Below are positions 1-13,395 of a stretch of 64,000 nt of DNA, in pieces. The first letter of the stretch is position 1; each line of letters starts with the position of its first letter. The notes below the pieces were generated by a model that saw only the letters and a program-made list of their open reading frames with translations, ran no database searches and was not told the origin of the DNA. The stretch covers positions 1 to 64,000 of the forward strand of contig JAANDG010000386.1 in the NCBI GenBank assembly GCA_036852015.1. Reading direction: 5' to 3'. The position numbers and the translations under genes are program-made. Source of the stretch: Pelodera strongyloides (taxonomy: Eukaryota; Nematoda; Chromadorea; Rhabditida; Rhabditidae).

Positions 1-3000
1 TCCATACAAACATGATTTGTAAGGATAAACTTACGTCGGTTTAATTAAAATAATGGTTGTTCTGCGAGGTTGTTGTGCTGCATTCTGAATTCTGATGTGG
101 GTAGCTCCTGCATCATACTGCAGCACACGACAGATACAGTTTAAACTGGGCCAAGTTTTTCCATACAAACATGATTTGTAAGGATAAACTTACATCGGTT
201 TAATTTAAATTTTGGTTGTTCTGCGAGGTTGTTGTGCTGCATTCTGATGCGGGTAGCTCCTGCATCATACTGCAGCACAACGATTTACAGATACAATTTA
301 AACTCGGCCAAGTTTTTCCATACAAACATGATTTGTAAGGATAAACTTACTTCGGTTTAATTTAAATTTTGGTTGTTCTGCGAGGTTGTTGTGCTGCATT
401 CTGAATTCTGATGCGGGTAGCTCCTGCATCATACTGCAGCACAACGATTTACAGATACAATTTAAACTCGGCCAAGTTTTTCCATACAAACATGATTTGT
501 AAGGATAAACTTACGTCGGTTTAATTAAAATAATGGTTGTTCTGCGAGGTTGTTGTGCTGCATTCTGATGCGGGTAGCTCCTGCATCATACTGCAGCACA
601 ACGATTTACAGATACAATTTAAACTCGGGCCAAGTTTTTCCATACAAACATGATTTGTAAGGATAAACTTACATCGGTTTAATTTAAATTTTGGTTGTTC
701 TGCGAGGTTGTTGTGCTGCATTCTGATGCGGGTAGCTCCTGCATCATACTGCAGCACAACGATTTACAGATACAATTTAAACTCGGCCAAGTTTATCCAT
801 ACAAACATGATTTGTAAGGATAAAATTACGTCGGTTTAATTTAAAATTTTGGTTGTTCTGCGAGGTTGTTGTGCTGCATTCTGATGCGGGTAGCTCCTGC
901 ATCATACTGCAGCACAATGATTTACAGCTACAATTTAAACTCGGCCAAGTTTATCCATACAAACATGATTTGTAAGGATAAACTTACGTCGGTTTAATTA
1001 AAATAATGGTTGTTCTGCGAGGTTGTTGTGCTGCATTCTGATGATGGGGTAGCTCCTGCATCATACTGCAGCACAACGATTTACAGATACAATTTAAACT
1101 CGGCCAAGTTTTTCCATACAAACATGATTTGTAAGGATAAACTTACAATCGGTTTAATTTAAAATTTGGTTGTTCTGCGAGGTTGTTGTGCTGCATTCTG
1201 ATGCGGGTAGCTCCTGCATCATACTGCAGCACAACGATTTACAGATACAATTTAAACTCGGCCAAGTTTTTCCATACAAACATGATTTGTAAGGATAAAC
1301 TTACGTCGGTTTAATTAAAATGCAGTTTGTTCTGCGAGGTTGTTGTGCTGCATTCTGATGCGGGTAGCTCCTGCATCATACTGCAGCACAACGATTTACA
1401 GATACAATTTAAACTCGGCCAAGTTTTTCCATACAAACATGATTTGTAAGGATAAACTTACTTCGGTTTAATTTAAATTTTGGTTGTTCTGCGAGGTTGT
1501 TGTGCTGCATTCTGATGCGGGTAGCTCCTGCATCATACTGCAGCACAACGATTTACAGATACAATTTAAACTGGGCCAAGTTTTTCCATACAAACATGAT
1601 TTGTAAGGATAAACTTACGTTCGGTTTAATTAAAATTTTGGTTTGTTCTGCGAGGTTGTTGTGCTGCATTCTGAATTCTGATGCGGGTAGCTCCTGCATC
1701 ATACTGCAGCACAATGATTTACAGATACAATTTAAACTCGGCCAAGTTTTTCCATACAAACATGATTTGTAAGGATAAACTTACGTCGGTTTAATTAAAA
1801 TAATGGTTGTTCTGCGAGGTTGTTGTGCTGCATTCTGATGCGGGTAGCTCCTGCATCATACTGCAGCACAATGATTTACAGCTACAATTTAAACTCGGCC
1901 AAGTTTTTCCATACAAACATTATTTGTAAGGATAAAATTACATCGGTTTAATTAAAATAATGGTTGTTCTGCGAGGTTGTTGTGCTGCATTCTGATGTGG
2001 GTAGCTCCTGCATCATACTGCAGCACAACGATTTACAGATACAATTTAAACTCGGCCAAGTTTTTCCATACAAACATGATTTGTAAGGATAAACTTACAT
2101 CGGTTTAATTTAAATTTTGGTTTTTCTGCGAGGTTGTTGTGCTGCATTCTGATGCGGGTAGCTCCTGCATCATACTGCAGCACAATGATTTACAGCTACA
2201 ATTTAAACTCAAGTTTATACATACAAACATCTAGGTCTTTTTTAAAATGTGTTCTGCGAGGTGTTGTGCATTCTGTTTGGGTAGCTCCTGCATCATACTG
2301 CAGCACAACGATTTACAGATACAATTTAAACTCGGCCATTTATCCATACAAACATGATTTGTAAGGATAAACTTACGTCGGTTTAATTTAAATTTTGGTT
2401 GTTCTGCGAGGTTGTTGTGCTGCATTCTGATGCGGGTAGCTCCTGCATCATACTGCAGCACAACGATTTACAGATACAATTTAAACTCGGCCAAGTTTTT
2501 CCATACAAACATGATTTGTAAGGATAAACTTACTTCGGTTTAATTTAAATTTTGGTTGTTCTGCGAGGTTGTTGTGCTGCATTCTGATTGCGGGTAGCTC
2601 CTGCATCATACTGCAGCACAACGATTTACAGATACAATTAAACTCGGCCAAGTTTTTTCCATACAAACATGATTTGTAAGGATAAACTTACTTCGGTTTA
2701 ATTTAAATTTTGGTTGTTCTGCGAGGTTGTTGTGCTGCATTCTGAATTCTGATGCGGGTAGCTCCTGCATCATACTGCAGCACAATGATTTACAGCTACA
2801 ATTTAAACTCGGCCAAGTTTATCCATACAAACATGATTTGTAAGGATAAACTTACGTCGGTTTAATTAAAATAATGGTTGTTCTGCGAGGTTGTTGTGCT
2901 GCATTCTGATGTGGGTAGCTCCTGCATCATACTGCAGCACAACGATTTACAGATACAATTTAAACTCGGCCAAGTTTTTCCATACAAACATGATTTGTAA

Positions 3001-6000
3001 GGATAAACTTACGTCGGTTTAATTAAAATGCAGGTTGTTCTGCGAGGTTGTTGTGCTGCATTCTGATGCGGGTAGCTCCTGCATCATACTGCAGCACAAT
3101 GATTTACAGCTACAATTTAAACTCGGCCAAGTTTATCCATACAAACATGATTTGTAAGGATAAACTTACGTCGGTTTAATTAAAATAATGGTTGTTCTGC
3201 GAGGTTGTTGTGCTGCATTCTGATGTGGGTAGCTCCTGCATCATACTGCAGCACAACGATTTACAGATACAATTTAAACTCGGCCAAGTTTTTCCATACA
3301 AACATGATTTGTAAGGATAAACTTACATCGGTTTAATTTAAATTTTGGTTGTTCTGCGAGGTTGTTGTGCTGCATTCTGATGCGGGTAGCTCCTGCATCA
3401 TACTGCAGCACAACGATTTACAGATACAATTTAAACTCGGCCAAGTTTTTCCATACAAACATGATTTGTAAGGATAAACTTACATCGGTTTAATTAAAAT
3501 TTTGGTTGTTCTGCGAGGTTGTTGTGCTGCATTCTGAATTCTGATGCGGGTAGCTCCTGCATCATACTGCAGCACAACGATTTACAGATACAATTTAAAC
3601 TCGGCCAAGTTTATCCATACAAACATGATTTGTAAGGATAAACTTACGTCGGTTTAATTAAAATGCAGTTTGTTCTGCGAGGTTGTTGTGCTGCATTCTG
3701 ATGCGGGTAGCTCCTGCATCATACTGCAGCACAACGATTTACAGATACAATTTAAACTCGGCCAAGTTTATCCATACAAACATGATTTGTAAGGATAAAC
3801 TTACGTCGGTTTAATTAAAATGCAGTTTGTTCTGCGAGGTTGTTGTGCTGCATTCTGAATTCTGATGCGGGTAGCTCCTGCATCATACTGCAGCACAACG
3901 ATTTACAGATACAATTTAAACTCGGCCAAGTTTTTCCATACAAACATGATTTGTAAGGATAAACTTACGTCGGTTTAATTAAAATGCAGTTTGTTCTGCG
4001 AGGTTGTTGTGCTGCATTCTGATGCGGGTAGCTCCTGCATCATACTGCAGCACAACGATTTACAGATACAATTTAAACTCGGCCAAGTTTTTCCATACAA
4101 ACATGATTTGTAAGGATAAAATTACGTCGGTTTAATTAAAATAATGGTTGTTCTGCGAGGTTGTTGTGCTGCATTCTGATGCGGGTAGCTCCTGCATCAT
4201 ACTGCAGCACAACGATTTACAGATACAATTTAAACTCGCAAGTTTCCATACAAACATGATTGTAAGGATAAAATTACGTCGGTTTAATTAAATAATGGTT
4301 GTTCTGCGAGGTTGTTGTGCTGCATTCTGATGTGGGTAGCTCCTGCATCATACTGCGCACAACGATTTACAGATACAATTTAAACTCGGCCAAGTTTTTC
4401 CATACAAACATGATTTGTAAGGATAAACTTACATCGGTTTAATTTAAATTTTGGTTGTTCTGCTGAGGTTGTTGTGCTGCATTCTTCTGATGCGGGTAGC
4501 TCCTGCATCATACTGCAGCACAATGATTTACAGATACAATTTAAACTCGGCCAAGTTTATCCATACAAACATGATTTGTAAGGATAAACTTACGTCGGTT
4601 TAATTAAAATAATGGTTGTTCTGCGAGGTTGTTGTGCTGCATTCTGATGTGGGTAGCTCCTGCATCATACTGCAGCACAACGATTTACAGATACAATTTA
4701 AACTCGGCCAAGTTTTTCCATACAAACATGATTTGTAAGGATAAACTTACATCGGTTTAATTTAAATTTTGGTTGTTCTGCGAGGTTGTTGTGCTGCATT
4801 CTGATGCGGGTAGCTCCTGCATCATACTGCAGCACACAATTTAAACTGGGCCAAGTTTTTCCATACAAACATGATTTGTAAGGATAAACTTACTTCGGTT
4901 TAATTTAAATTTTGGTTTTTCTGCGAGGTTGTTGTGCTGCATTCTGATGCGGGTAGCTCCTGCATCATACTGCAGCACAACGATTTACAGATACAATTTA
5001 AACTCGGCCAAGTTTTTCCATACAAACATGATTTGTAAGGATAAACTTACTTCGGTTTAATTAAAATTTTGGTTGTTTCTGCGAGGTTGTTGTGCTGCAT
5101 TCTGATGCGGGTAGCTCCTGCATCATACTGCCGCACAATGATTTACAGCTACAGTTTAAACTCGGTCAAGTTTTTCCATACAAACATGATTTGTAAGGAT
5201 AAACTTACGTCGGTTTAATTAAAATGCAGTTTGTTCTGCGAGGTTGTTGTGCTGCATTCTGATGCGGGTAGCTCCTGCATCATACTGCAGCACAACGATT
5301 TACAGATACAATTTAAACTCGGCCAAGTTTTTCCATACAAACATGATTTGTAAGGATAAACTTACGTCGGTTTAATTAAAATTTTGGTTGTTCTGCGAGG
5401 TTGTTGTGCTGCATTCTGATGCGGGTAGCTCCTGCATCATACTGCAGCACAACGATTTACAGATACAATTTAAACTCGGCCAAGTTTTTCCATACAAACA
5501 TGATTTGTAAGGATAAACTTACGTCGGTTTAATTAAAATAATGGTTGTTCTGCGAGGTTGTTGTGCTGCATTCTGATGCGGGTAGCTCCTGCATCATACT
5601 GCAGCACAACGATTTACAGATACAATTTAAACTCGGCCAAGTTTATCCATACAAACATGATTTGTAAGGATAAACTTACGTCGGTTTAATTTAAATTGTG
5701 GTTGTTCTGCGAGGTTGTTGTGCTGCATTCTGATGCGGGTAGCTCCTGCATCATACTGCAGCACAATGATTTACAGCTACAATTTAAACTCGGCCAAGTT
5801 TATCCATACAAACATGATTTGTAAGGATAAACTTACGTCGGTTTAATTAAAATGCAGGTTGTTCTGCGAGGTTGTTGTGCTGCATTCTGATGCGGGTAGC
5901 TCCTGCATCATACTGCAGCACAATGATTTACAGATACAATTTAAACTCGGCCAAGTTTATCCATACAAACATGATTTGTAAGGATAAACTTACATCGGTT

Positions 6001-6127
6001 TAATTTAAATTTTGGTTGTTCTGCGAGGTTGTTGTGCTGCGTTCTGATGCGGGTAGCTCCTGCATCATACTGCAGCACAACGATTTACAGATACAATTTA
6101 AACTCGGTCAAGTTTTTCCATACAAAC
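1..6127 (+). repeat. Satellite array, forward arm (about 157-bp unit)
   Basis: About 39 head-to-tail copies of a unit of roughly 155-162 bp fill this stretch. Landmarks in each unit are TTTGTAAGGATAAACTTAC, CGGTTTAATT, GTTCTGCGAGGTTGTTGTG, GGGTAGCTCCTGCATCATAC and CTCGGCCAAG. The array is already in progress at base 1, so its true left end is outside the window. Copies differ by substitutions, by small indels such as a doubled ATTCTGA, and by a variable segment after CGGTTTAATT. Each unit holds two near-perfect stem-loops (see findings). Short open frames recur on both strands only because the unit recurs. Nothing suggests they encode protein. Confidence 0.97.
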
Positions 6128-9100
6128 AATTTAAATTAAATTAAACCGACGTAAGTTTATCCTTACAAATCATGTTTGTATGGATAAACTTGACCGAGTT
6201 TAAACTGTAGCTGTAAATCATTGTGCTGCAGTATGATGCAGGAGCTACCCGCATCAGAATGCAGCACAACAATCTCGCAGAACAACCATTATTTTAATTA
6301 AACCGACGTAAGTTTATCCTTACAAATCATGTTTGTATGGATAAACTTGGCCGAGTTTAAATTGTAGCTGTAAATCATTGTGCTGCAGTATGATGCAGGA
6401 GCTACCCGCATCAGAATGCAGCACAACAACCTCGCAGAACAACCATTATTTTAATTAAACCGACGTAATTTTATCCTTACAAATCATGTTTGTATGGATA
6501 AACTTGGCCGAGTTTAAATTGTATCTGTAAATCGTTGTGCTGCAGTATGATGCAGGAGCTACCCACATCAGAATGCAGCACAACAACCTCGCAGAACAAC
6601 CATTATTTTAATTAAACCGACGTAATTTTATCCTAAATCATGTTTGTATGGAAAAACTTGGCCGAGTTTAAATTGTATCTGTAAATCGTTGTGCTGCAGT
6701 ATGATGCAGGAGCTACCCGCATCAGAATTCAGCACAACAACCTCGCAGAAAAACCAAAATTTAAATTAAACCGAAGTAAGTTTATCCTTACAAATCATGT
6801 TTGTATGGAAAAACTTGGCCCCAGTTTAAATTGTGTGCTGCAGTATGATGCAGGAGCTACCCGCATCAGAATGCAGCACAACAACCTCGCAGAACAACAA
6901 AAATTTAAATTAAACCGAAGTAAGTTTATCCTTACAAATCATGTTTGTATGGAAAAACTTGGCCCAGTTTAAATTGTGTGCTGCAGTATGATCGTATGAT
7001 GCAGGAGCTACCCGCATCAGAATGCAGCACAACAACCTCGCAGAACAACCATTATTTTAATTAAACCGACGTAATTTTATCCTTACAAATCATGTTTGTA
7101 TGGAAAAACTTGGCCGAGTTTAAATTGTATCTGTAAATCGTTGTGCTGCAGTATGATGCAGGAGCTACCCGCATCAGAATACAGCACAACAACCTCGCAG
7201 AACAACTGCATTTCAATTAAACAGACGTAAGTTTACCCTTTCAAATCATGTTTGTATGCAAAAACCTGGCCGAGTTTAAATTGTAGCTGTAAATCATTGT
7301 GCTGCAGTATGATGCAGGAGCTACCCGCATCAGAATGCAGCACAACAACCTCGCAGAAAAACCAAAATTTAAATTAAACCGAAGTAAGTTTATCCTTACA
7401 AATCATGTTTGTATGGAAAAACTTGGCCCAGTTTAAATTGTGTGCTGCAGTATGATGCAGGAGCTACCCGCATCAGAATGCAGCACAACAACCTCGCAGA
7501 ACAACCAAAATTTAAATTAAACCGATGTAAGTTTATCCTTACAAATCATGTTTGTATGGAAAAACTTGGCCGAGTTTAAATTGTATCTGTAAATCGTTGT
7601 GCTGCAGTATGATGCAGGAGCTACCCGCATCAGAATTCAGAATGCAGCACAACAACCTCGCAGAACAAACTGCATTTTAATTAAACCGACGTAAGTTTAT
7701 CCTTACAAATCATGTTTGTATGGAAAAACTTGACCGAGTTTAAATTGTATCTGTAAATCGTTGTGCTGCATTATGATGCAGGAGCTACCCGCATCAGAAC
7801 GCAGCACAACAACCTCGCAGAACAGCCAAAATTTAAATTAAACCGCTGTAAGTTTATCCTTACAAATCATGTTTGTATGGAAAAACTTGGCCGAGTTTAA
7901 ATTGTATCTGTAAATCGTTGTGCTGCAGTATGATGCAGGAGCTACCCACATCAGAATGCAGCACAACAACCTCGCAGAACAACCATTATTTTAATTAAAC
8001 CGACGTAAGTTTATCCTTACAAATCATGTTTGTATGGATAAACTTGGCCGAGTTTAAATTGTAGCTGTAAATCATTGTGCTGCAGTATGATGCAGGAGCT
8101 ACCCGCATCAGAATGCAGCACAACAACCTCGCAGAACAACCTGCATTTTAATTAAACCGAAGTAAGTTTATCCTTACAAATCATGTTTGTATGGAAAAAC
8201 TTGGCCCAGTTTAAATTGTAGCTGTAAATCATTGTGCTGCAGTATGATGCAGGAGCTACCCGCATCAGAATGCAGCACAACAACCTCGCAGAACAACCAT
8301 TATTTTAATTAAACCGACGTAAGTTTATCCTTACAAATCATGTTTGTATGGATAAACTTGGCCGAGTTTAAATTGTAGCTGTAAATCATTGTGCTGCAGT
8401 ATGATGCAGGAGCTACCCACATCAGAATGCAGCACAACAACCTCGCAGAACAAACTGCATTTTAATTAAACCGACGTACGTTTATCCTTACAAATCATGT
8501 TTGTATGGAAAAATTTGGCCGAGTTTAAACTGTAGCTGTAAATCATTGTGCTGCAGTATGATGCAGGAGCTACCCGCATCAGAATGCAGCACAACAACCT
8601 CGCAGAACAACCAAAATTTAAATTAAACTGAAGTAAGTTTATCCTTACAAATCATGTTTGTATGGAAAAACGGCCGAGTTTAAATTGTATCTGTAAATCG
8701 TTGTGCTGCAGTATGATGCAGGAGCTACCCGCATCAGAATGCAGCACAACAACCTCGCAGAACAACCTGCATTTTAATTAAACCGAAGTAAGTTTATCCT
8801 TACAAATCATGTTTGTATGGAAAAATTTGGCCGAGTTTAAACTGTAGCTGTAAATCATTGTGCTGCAGTATGATGCAGGAGCTACCCGCATCAGAATGCA
8901 GCACAACAACCTCGCAGAACAACCAAAATTTAAATTAAACCGACGTAAGTTTATCCTTACAAATCATGTTTGTATGGAAAAATTTGGCCGAGTTTAAACT
9001 GTAGCTGTAAATCATTGTGCTGCAGTATGATGCAGGAGCTACCCGCATCAGAATGCAGCACAACAACCTCGCAGAACAACCAAAATTTAAATTAAACTGA

Positions 9101-9877
9101 AGTAAGTTTATCCTTACAAATCATGTTTGTATGGAAAACTTGGCCGAGTTTAAATTGTATCTGTAAATCGTTGTGCTGCAGTATGTGTATGATGCAGGAG
9201 CTACCCGCATCAGAATGCAGCACAACAACCTCGCAGAACAACCATTATTTTAATTAAACCGACGTAATTTTATCCTTACAAATCATGTTTGTATGGAAAA
9301 ACTTGGCCGAGTTTAAATTGTATCTGTAAATCGTTGTGCTGCAGTATGATGCAGGAGCTACCCGCATCAGAATGCAGCACAACAACCTCGCAGAACAACC
9401 ATTATTTTAATTAAACCGACGTAATTTTATCCTTACAAATCATGTTTGTATGGAAAAACTTGGCCGAGTTTAAATTGTATCTGTAAATCGTTGTGCTGCA
9501 GTATGATGCAAGAGCTACCCGCATCAGAATGCAGCACAACAACCTCGCAGAACAACCATTATTTTAATTCAAACCGACGTAAGTTTATCCTTACAAATCA
9601 TGTTTCTATGGATAAGCTTGGCCGAGTTTAAATTGCAGCTGTAAATCATTGTGCTGCAGCATGATGCAGGAGCTACCCGCATCAGAATGCAGCACAACAA
9701 CCTCGCAGAACAACCATTATTTAAATTAAACCGACGTAATTTTATCCTTACAAATCATGTTTGTATGGAAAAACTTGGCCGAGTTTAAATTGTATCTGTA
9801 AATCGTTGTGCTGCAGTATGATGCAGGAGCTACCCGCATCAGAATGCAGCACTACGCAGAACCTGCAGCACTACGCA
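6128..9877 (-). repeat. Satellite array, inverted arm
   Basis: The same unit continues in reverse complement, about 24 copies. The switch is abrupt at about 6117-6150: the forward arm reaches CCATACAAAC and is followed by AATTTAAATTAAATTAAACC, which belongs to a unit on the other strand. The array decays at 9840-9880, where GCAGCACTACGCAGAACCTG is a truncated, rearranged last copy, and then becomes AT-rich unique sequence. The same variant classes (ccattatttt, ccaaaattta, ctgcatttt on this strand) occur in both arms, so the arms share recent ancestry. Confidence 0.97.
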
Positions 9878-10078
9878 GCCAATATTAAAACTTGGTATTT
9901 AATTTTTTTCAATGCAATTATGCATATTTTTTTGTATATGAATATCGCACCTCTAATCTTCTTGTCTTGAATCCTCCAATTTCTTTCCTTTCCTTTCCTG
10001 TCCATTGATCGTACTTGTTCCTTCTCGATAAACGATACAAAAAGTAAATAAACTACAATGTAAGGCTTTCTTTCTTTC

Positions 10079-11769
10079 ATATCAAGGCTCTTTTTCCAAT
10101 AGAAACAGTAAAAGGAACGAAATAAACAGAAGCGAATAAAGTGTTTAGTTTGTCTCCTTGATGAGTCCTCCTTGGTGCTCCTGGATTATATTCGCCGCCC
10201 ATGAGCTCCTTTTTTCTTGAAACGAGACCTGTAAACTAGTCAAATCTTGAGTGTTTTTGAAGATTCGTATTCGTTTATGCTAATGGGAAATTACGTAATA
10301 ACAGCATCATTGGTTAATTACCACTATCACTATCCCCACTAACTAATCAATGTAACAAAGCTTGTTTTTAATTTGCATTTGTATAGCACTAATAAGTTTA
10401 AGAGCCAACCTTGATGTACTCTTCTTGGTGGACCTCCTGGTCCTGCTTCCCAATATTCTGAGAGAAGATGAGTAATCCAGTCGGAAGCGCTAAAGCAATT
10501 GCTAATGACAAGCAAATTAGATTTACTTACTTTCTTTAATTAGTATTTTTTTTACAAAAGTTCGATCAAACTTACAACTAGTTATTCTTCTAGTTAGTCT
10601 AGTTGCACTGGGAGCACATAATGTTCTTTATGTAATTTGATTAAACCTGGTCGGAAATGGGCGACAAGGGTCCGAAATTCGAGTGTGGATGGACCTGCGA
10701 AAGTGAGCTTTCTTGACCTAACTAGGTAGCTACCATGTAAATTGGTGCAAGATGATAATTACCAACCGGCTTCCAGGATCCTGGCTCAGTTCCTTAGCAG
10801 TTCCTTTTACGCGCAGAATCTGCATCGTATTGGAACACAGTTTGTAAAGTGCAGTTTCGGCAGCAATCAAGGATTTCGCCCTGAAACATCGTGTAAATTA
10901 CACAATTACAACAACAATTCAAGAGACATCCACATACAGTGCGTTTCATAAGTATAAGAACACCCAAAAAATTTCGTTATTGGGCTAAAAATGACAGAAA
11001 CGCTTCAAATGAGTCACACCGGATTCAGCGTGGAAAACTGGTCCTGTACCGTAACACTGTAACTACTATGTGGCTCTGAACGCACAAAAGTTAAAATATA
11101 ACGTGGCAGAAGCGTGATTAATATTCATATCCGAACCTTTATCCCCTAGTCAGGTTCTGCGTTCTGAATTCCAGTTCACACTCCGTCTCTGAGAGTCCGC
11201 GCTCCGTACGACGGCAGATAACAGATCTTCTGAATCCGAAAAAATCACGGGGGTCAAGTGGAAGAAATCACGGAGATACTAAAATAAAAGAGCTTCTTGG
11301 TTTTGCTGTCGCTCGAAGGAAATGTAGCATAGAAACTCAAAATCCGTGAAATTATCACTTCTATGAAATTATAAAATTATGACTATTATGACTTCATAAC
11401 GTTATTTTGAGTTTTCGCTATACCTCAAATGCTTGCGCTGATGTTTCCGAATTAATTCGTCAAAGGCTAATTGTGCGAGAGAATGAAAAGATAAAATAGG
11501 GGATTAGGTTTTTCTCGACTTTAAGTTCAGCTAACTTGATATTTCTGCAAATTGTAAGAAAAGTGTTTGCGTATCCGCGCGCGCTACATAATGAAAATGA
11601 CAAAATTCAAACCTGGATATCAGCATTCTTTCGTAGCTGGAATAGGAAGATATCAGCTAGAAGGCAGCGACCCGATCCAACGTTTCTCTAGAGTCTTCAT
11701 GGATTCCACATCTGCCGTTCTCCACGCAAGCAACTGAATCTCGGCAGGTAGCTCTGGACTCTCAGAAAC
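10079..11769 (-). other. Candidate exons of an unrecognised minus-strand gene
   Basis: Several segments look like spliced exons on the minus strand. 10763-10880 (acceptor tttcag, donor gtaatt) reads AKSLIAAETALYKL and onward. 10647-10694 reads VHPHSNFGPLSPISDQ and 10410-10457 reads NIGKQDQEVHQEEYIK. These three join in phase, and the last two are exactly 48 nt each. A final frame runs to a stop at 10079 but lacks a convincing acceptor. Upstream, 11653-11769 is open from a tttttag acceptor (VSESPELPAEIQLLAW) and ends at its own stop; with a weak gtcgct donor it would also join the next exon in phase. I recognise no family. The exons could belong to a real but fast-evolving gene or be decayed. 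Confidence 0.3.
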
Positions 11770-12143
11770 CTAAAAAAAAATAAAGCCAAGAATAAACGGA
11801 AACACGTTTATTCGGGTATGGTAACTCAGTTTTCCCGCCTTTTCCCAAAACAATTGTCTCTGTTCGCTCTATCCCAAGAAGGTCGCCTACTGTAGCTGAG
11901 ATTCAGAAAGTAACGATCATGATCATCATTTTCAGCGATTATTTAAAATAAATTAAATGCAGCAAAATTTGTCGTGTGAAGCGAAGCGCTGCTTTCTTTG
12001 ATTGTCTTTGGACTTAATAAAATATTATTAATTATTATTATACCGTAATAAAAATGAACTTGTTTTCTCCGAATTCTATAACGTTGTGCAAGCTTACACA
12101 AACAGACCCCATTTCTTCTTCCCATAGTGAGTCAAGAAGCTGA

Positions 12144-12266
12144 GGCCGTATTCACCAACACGCAGGGAGCCAGCCCCCCTTGGCCTCCCCAGGGAGCTAA
12201 AAAGTGCGTAGATTCATAGCGCCCGTGAGCCTAGGGAGGGCTCCATGTGTATTTGTGAATACGGCC
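12144..12266. mobile_element. Short foldback element with 5-bp target duplication
   Basis: The ends are inverted: GGCCGTATTCACCAACAC on the left matches GTATTTGTGAATACGGCC on the right when reversed. The pair continues inward with GGAGCC against GGCTCC. The element is flanked on both sides by GCTGA, a plausible 5-bp target-site duplication. There is no coding capacity. It fits a non-autonomous DNA transposon (MITE); superfamily not assigned. Confidence 0.6.
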
Positions 12267-12538
12267 GCTGAGTCAGTACCTATGAACCTATAGAAACGCT
12301 TACAACTCTTACGTTCCTCCGAGGGTAGCAGCAGTAGTCGGTTAGAACCGTTATAAGACAGCATCCAGAGGCATGTATCGAAATTTCTCATCACCATGTC
12401 GCGTCCTCAGCTAAATAAAAAACGTGAGGGGAAGTTTTTTTAGCCCCAGAACAACGTCAGTCGAAAAAGAAAACATTTAAATGAACAAACTCTTCTTGTT
12501 CAAAATAATACGCACCGTAGCCAAATGGGGAAGTGAGT

Positions 12539-12680
12539 GGAGCTCAAGTGGCTCAGTGGAGCGGGGGTCAGACTGCAATGCCAGCTACCCACGGGTTCGA
12601 TTCCAAAAACCCGCGCCCCACCGGCAACACTGCCCACGTCCACCGTACCTGGTACCATGGCTAAAGAAAGAAGATGGTTT
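12539..12680 (+). mobile_element. tRNA-like SINE candidate
   Basis: The sequence carries an A-box-like AAGTGGCTCAGTGG and, at about 12591, a perfect B box GGGTTCGATTCC, at the spacing of an RNA polymerase III internal promoter. The T arm does not close and no acceptor stem forms, so this is not a functional tRNA. It looks like the head of a tRNA-derived SINE. The tail is not clearly bounded. Confidence 0.45.
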
Positions 12681-13395
12681 GGCGGTTGCATATGAAATAT
12701 TTGATGAAATCCTCGAAACGATGCTACACATACATTTTTCTATTCGCACAATTCTACCTAGCAATAGAAAAGTTTCAAACAAGTATTAGAACATTATCAG
12801 CCAAAACGGAAATCGCCAGTAGATTGTATCAATATAATCCAAAAAATACATCTTGAAAGGCTTACTTTATTTTATTCTTCAAATGTCTTTGTGGCTATAA
12901 ATACGGCATGTCCTGGCCGCCCAATAAACCAGCGCTTGAAAGCAATGATGAAGTCACGCACGTTTTAAAAAGACTATAAAGTATTTAAGATTTCCTTTTT
13001 CAACGTATTATCAATTCTTATCTAAACCTGACAACCACAAAAGGATCTTAATTCAACCAAAACACGTTCTCTCAAGTCTGAAAAACAATTATATATGCCA
13101 TAAATAGAAGGTCGTTTTATTTGTAATCTTGTTGTAAAGAGAAAATACCAACCAGTGTCGATGTCGAGCAAAGTATCATCCGAATTGGTAGGCCACAGAC
13201 CCGCTCCCCCACAGCTTTCACAGTCTTGCATACCACCACTTACATCAGCGAACTCTCCATGTTCCACTAAGGACTGAACTGCAGAATAACCTGATTATAA
13301 GCAATATAGAAAACTTGGAAATGGAAAACGCTGAAAAGTAATGTAGATTATGCTGAAAATGTAGATTAACCTGAAATAAAGAAGAAAATAAAAAA

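Noticed and set aside
1..9877. CRISPR-like array of regularly spaced repeats
   Set aside because: The whole unit repeats, including what would be spacers, and the setting is an intron-bearing animal genome. It is a satellite.
298..9970. Recurring 60-90 residue open frames (MYGKTWPSLNCICKSLCC...) in the first 10 kb
   Set aside because: They recur with each satellite unit, in both arms, with frameshifts between copies. No start or splice context is conserved beyond the repeat itself.
12539..12680. Functional tRNA gene
   Set aside because: A and B boxes are present, but no acceptor stem or closed T stem forms. SINE-like. The same applies to 18499-18590.
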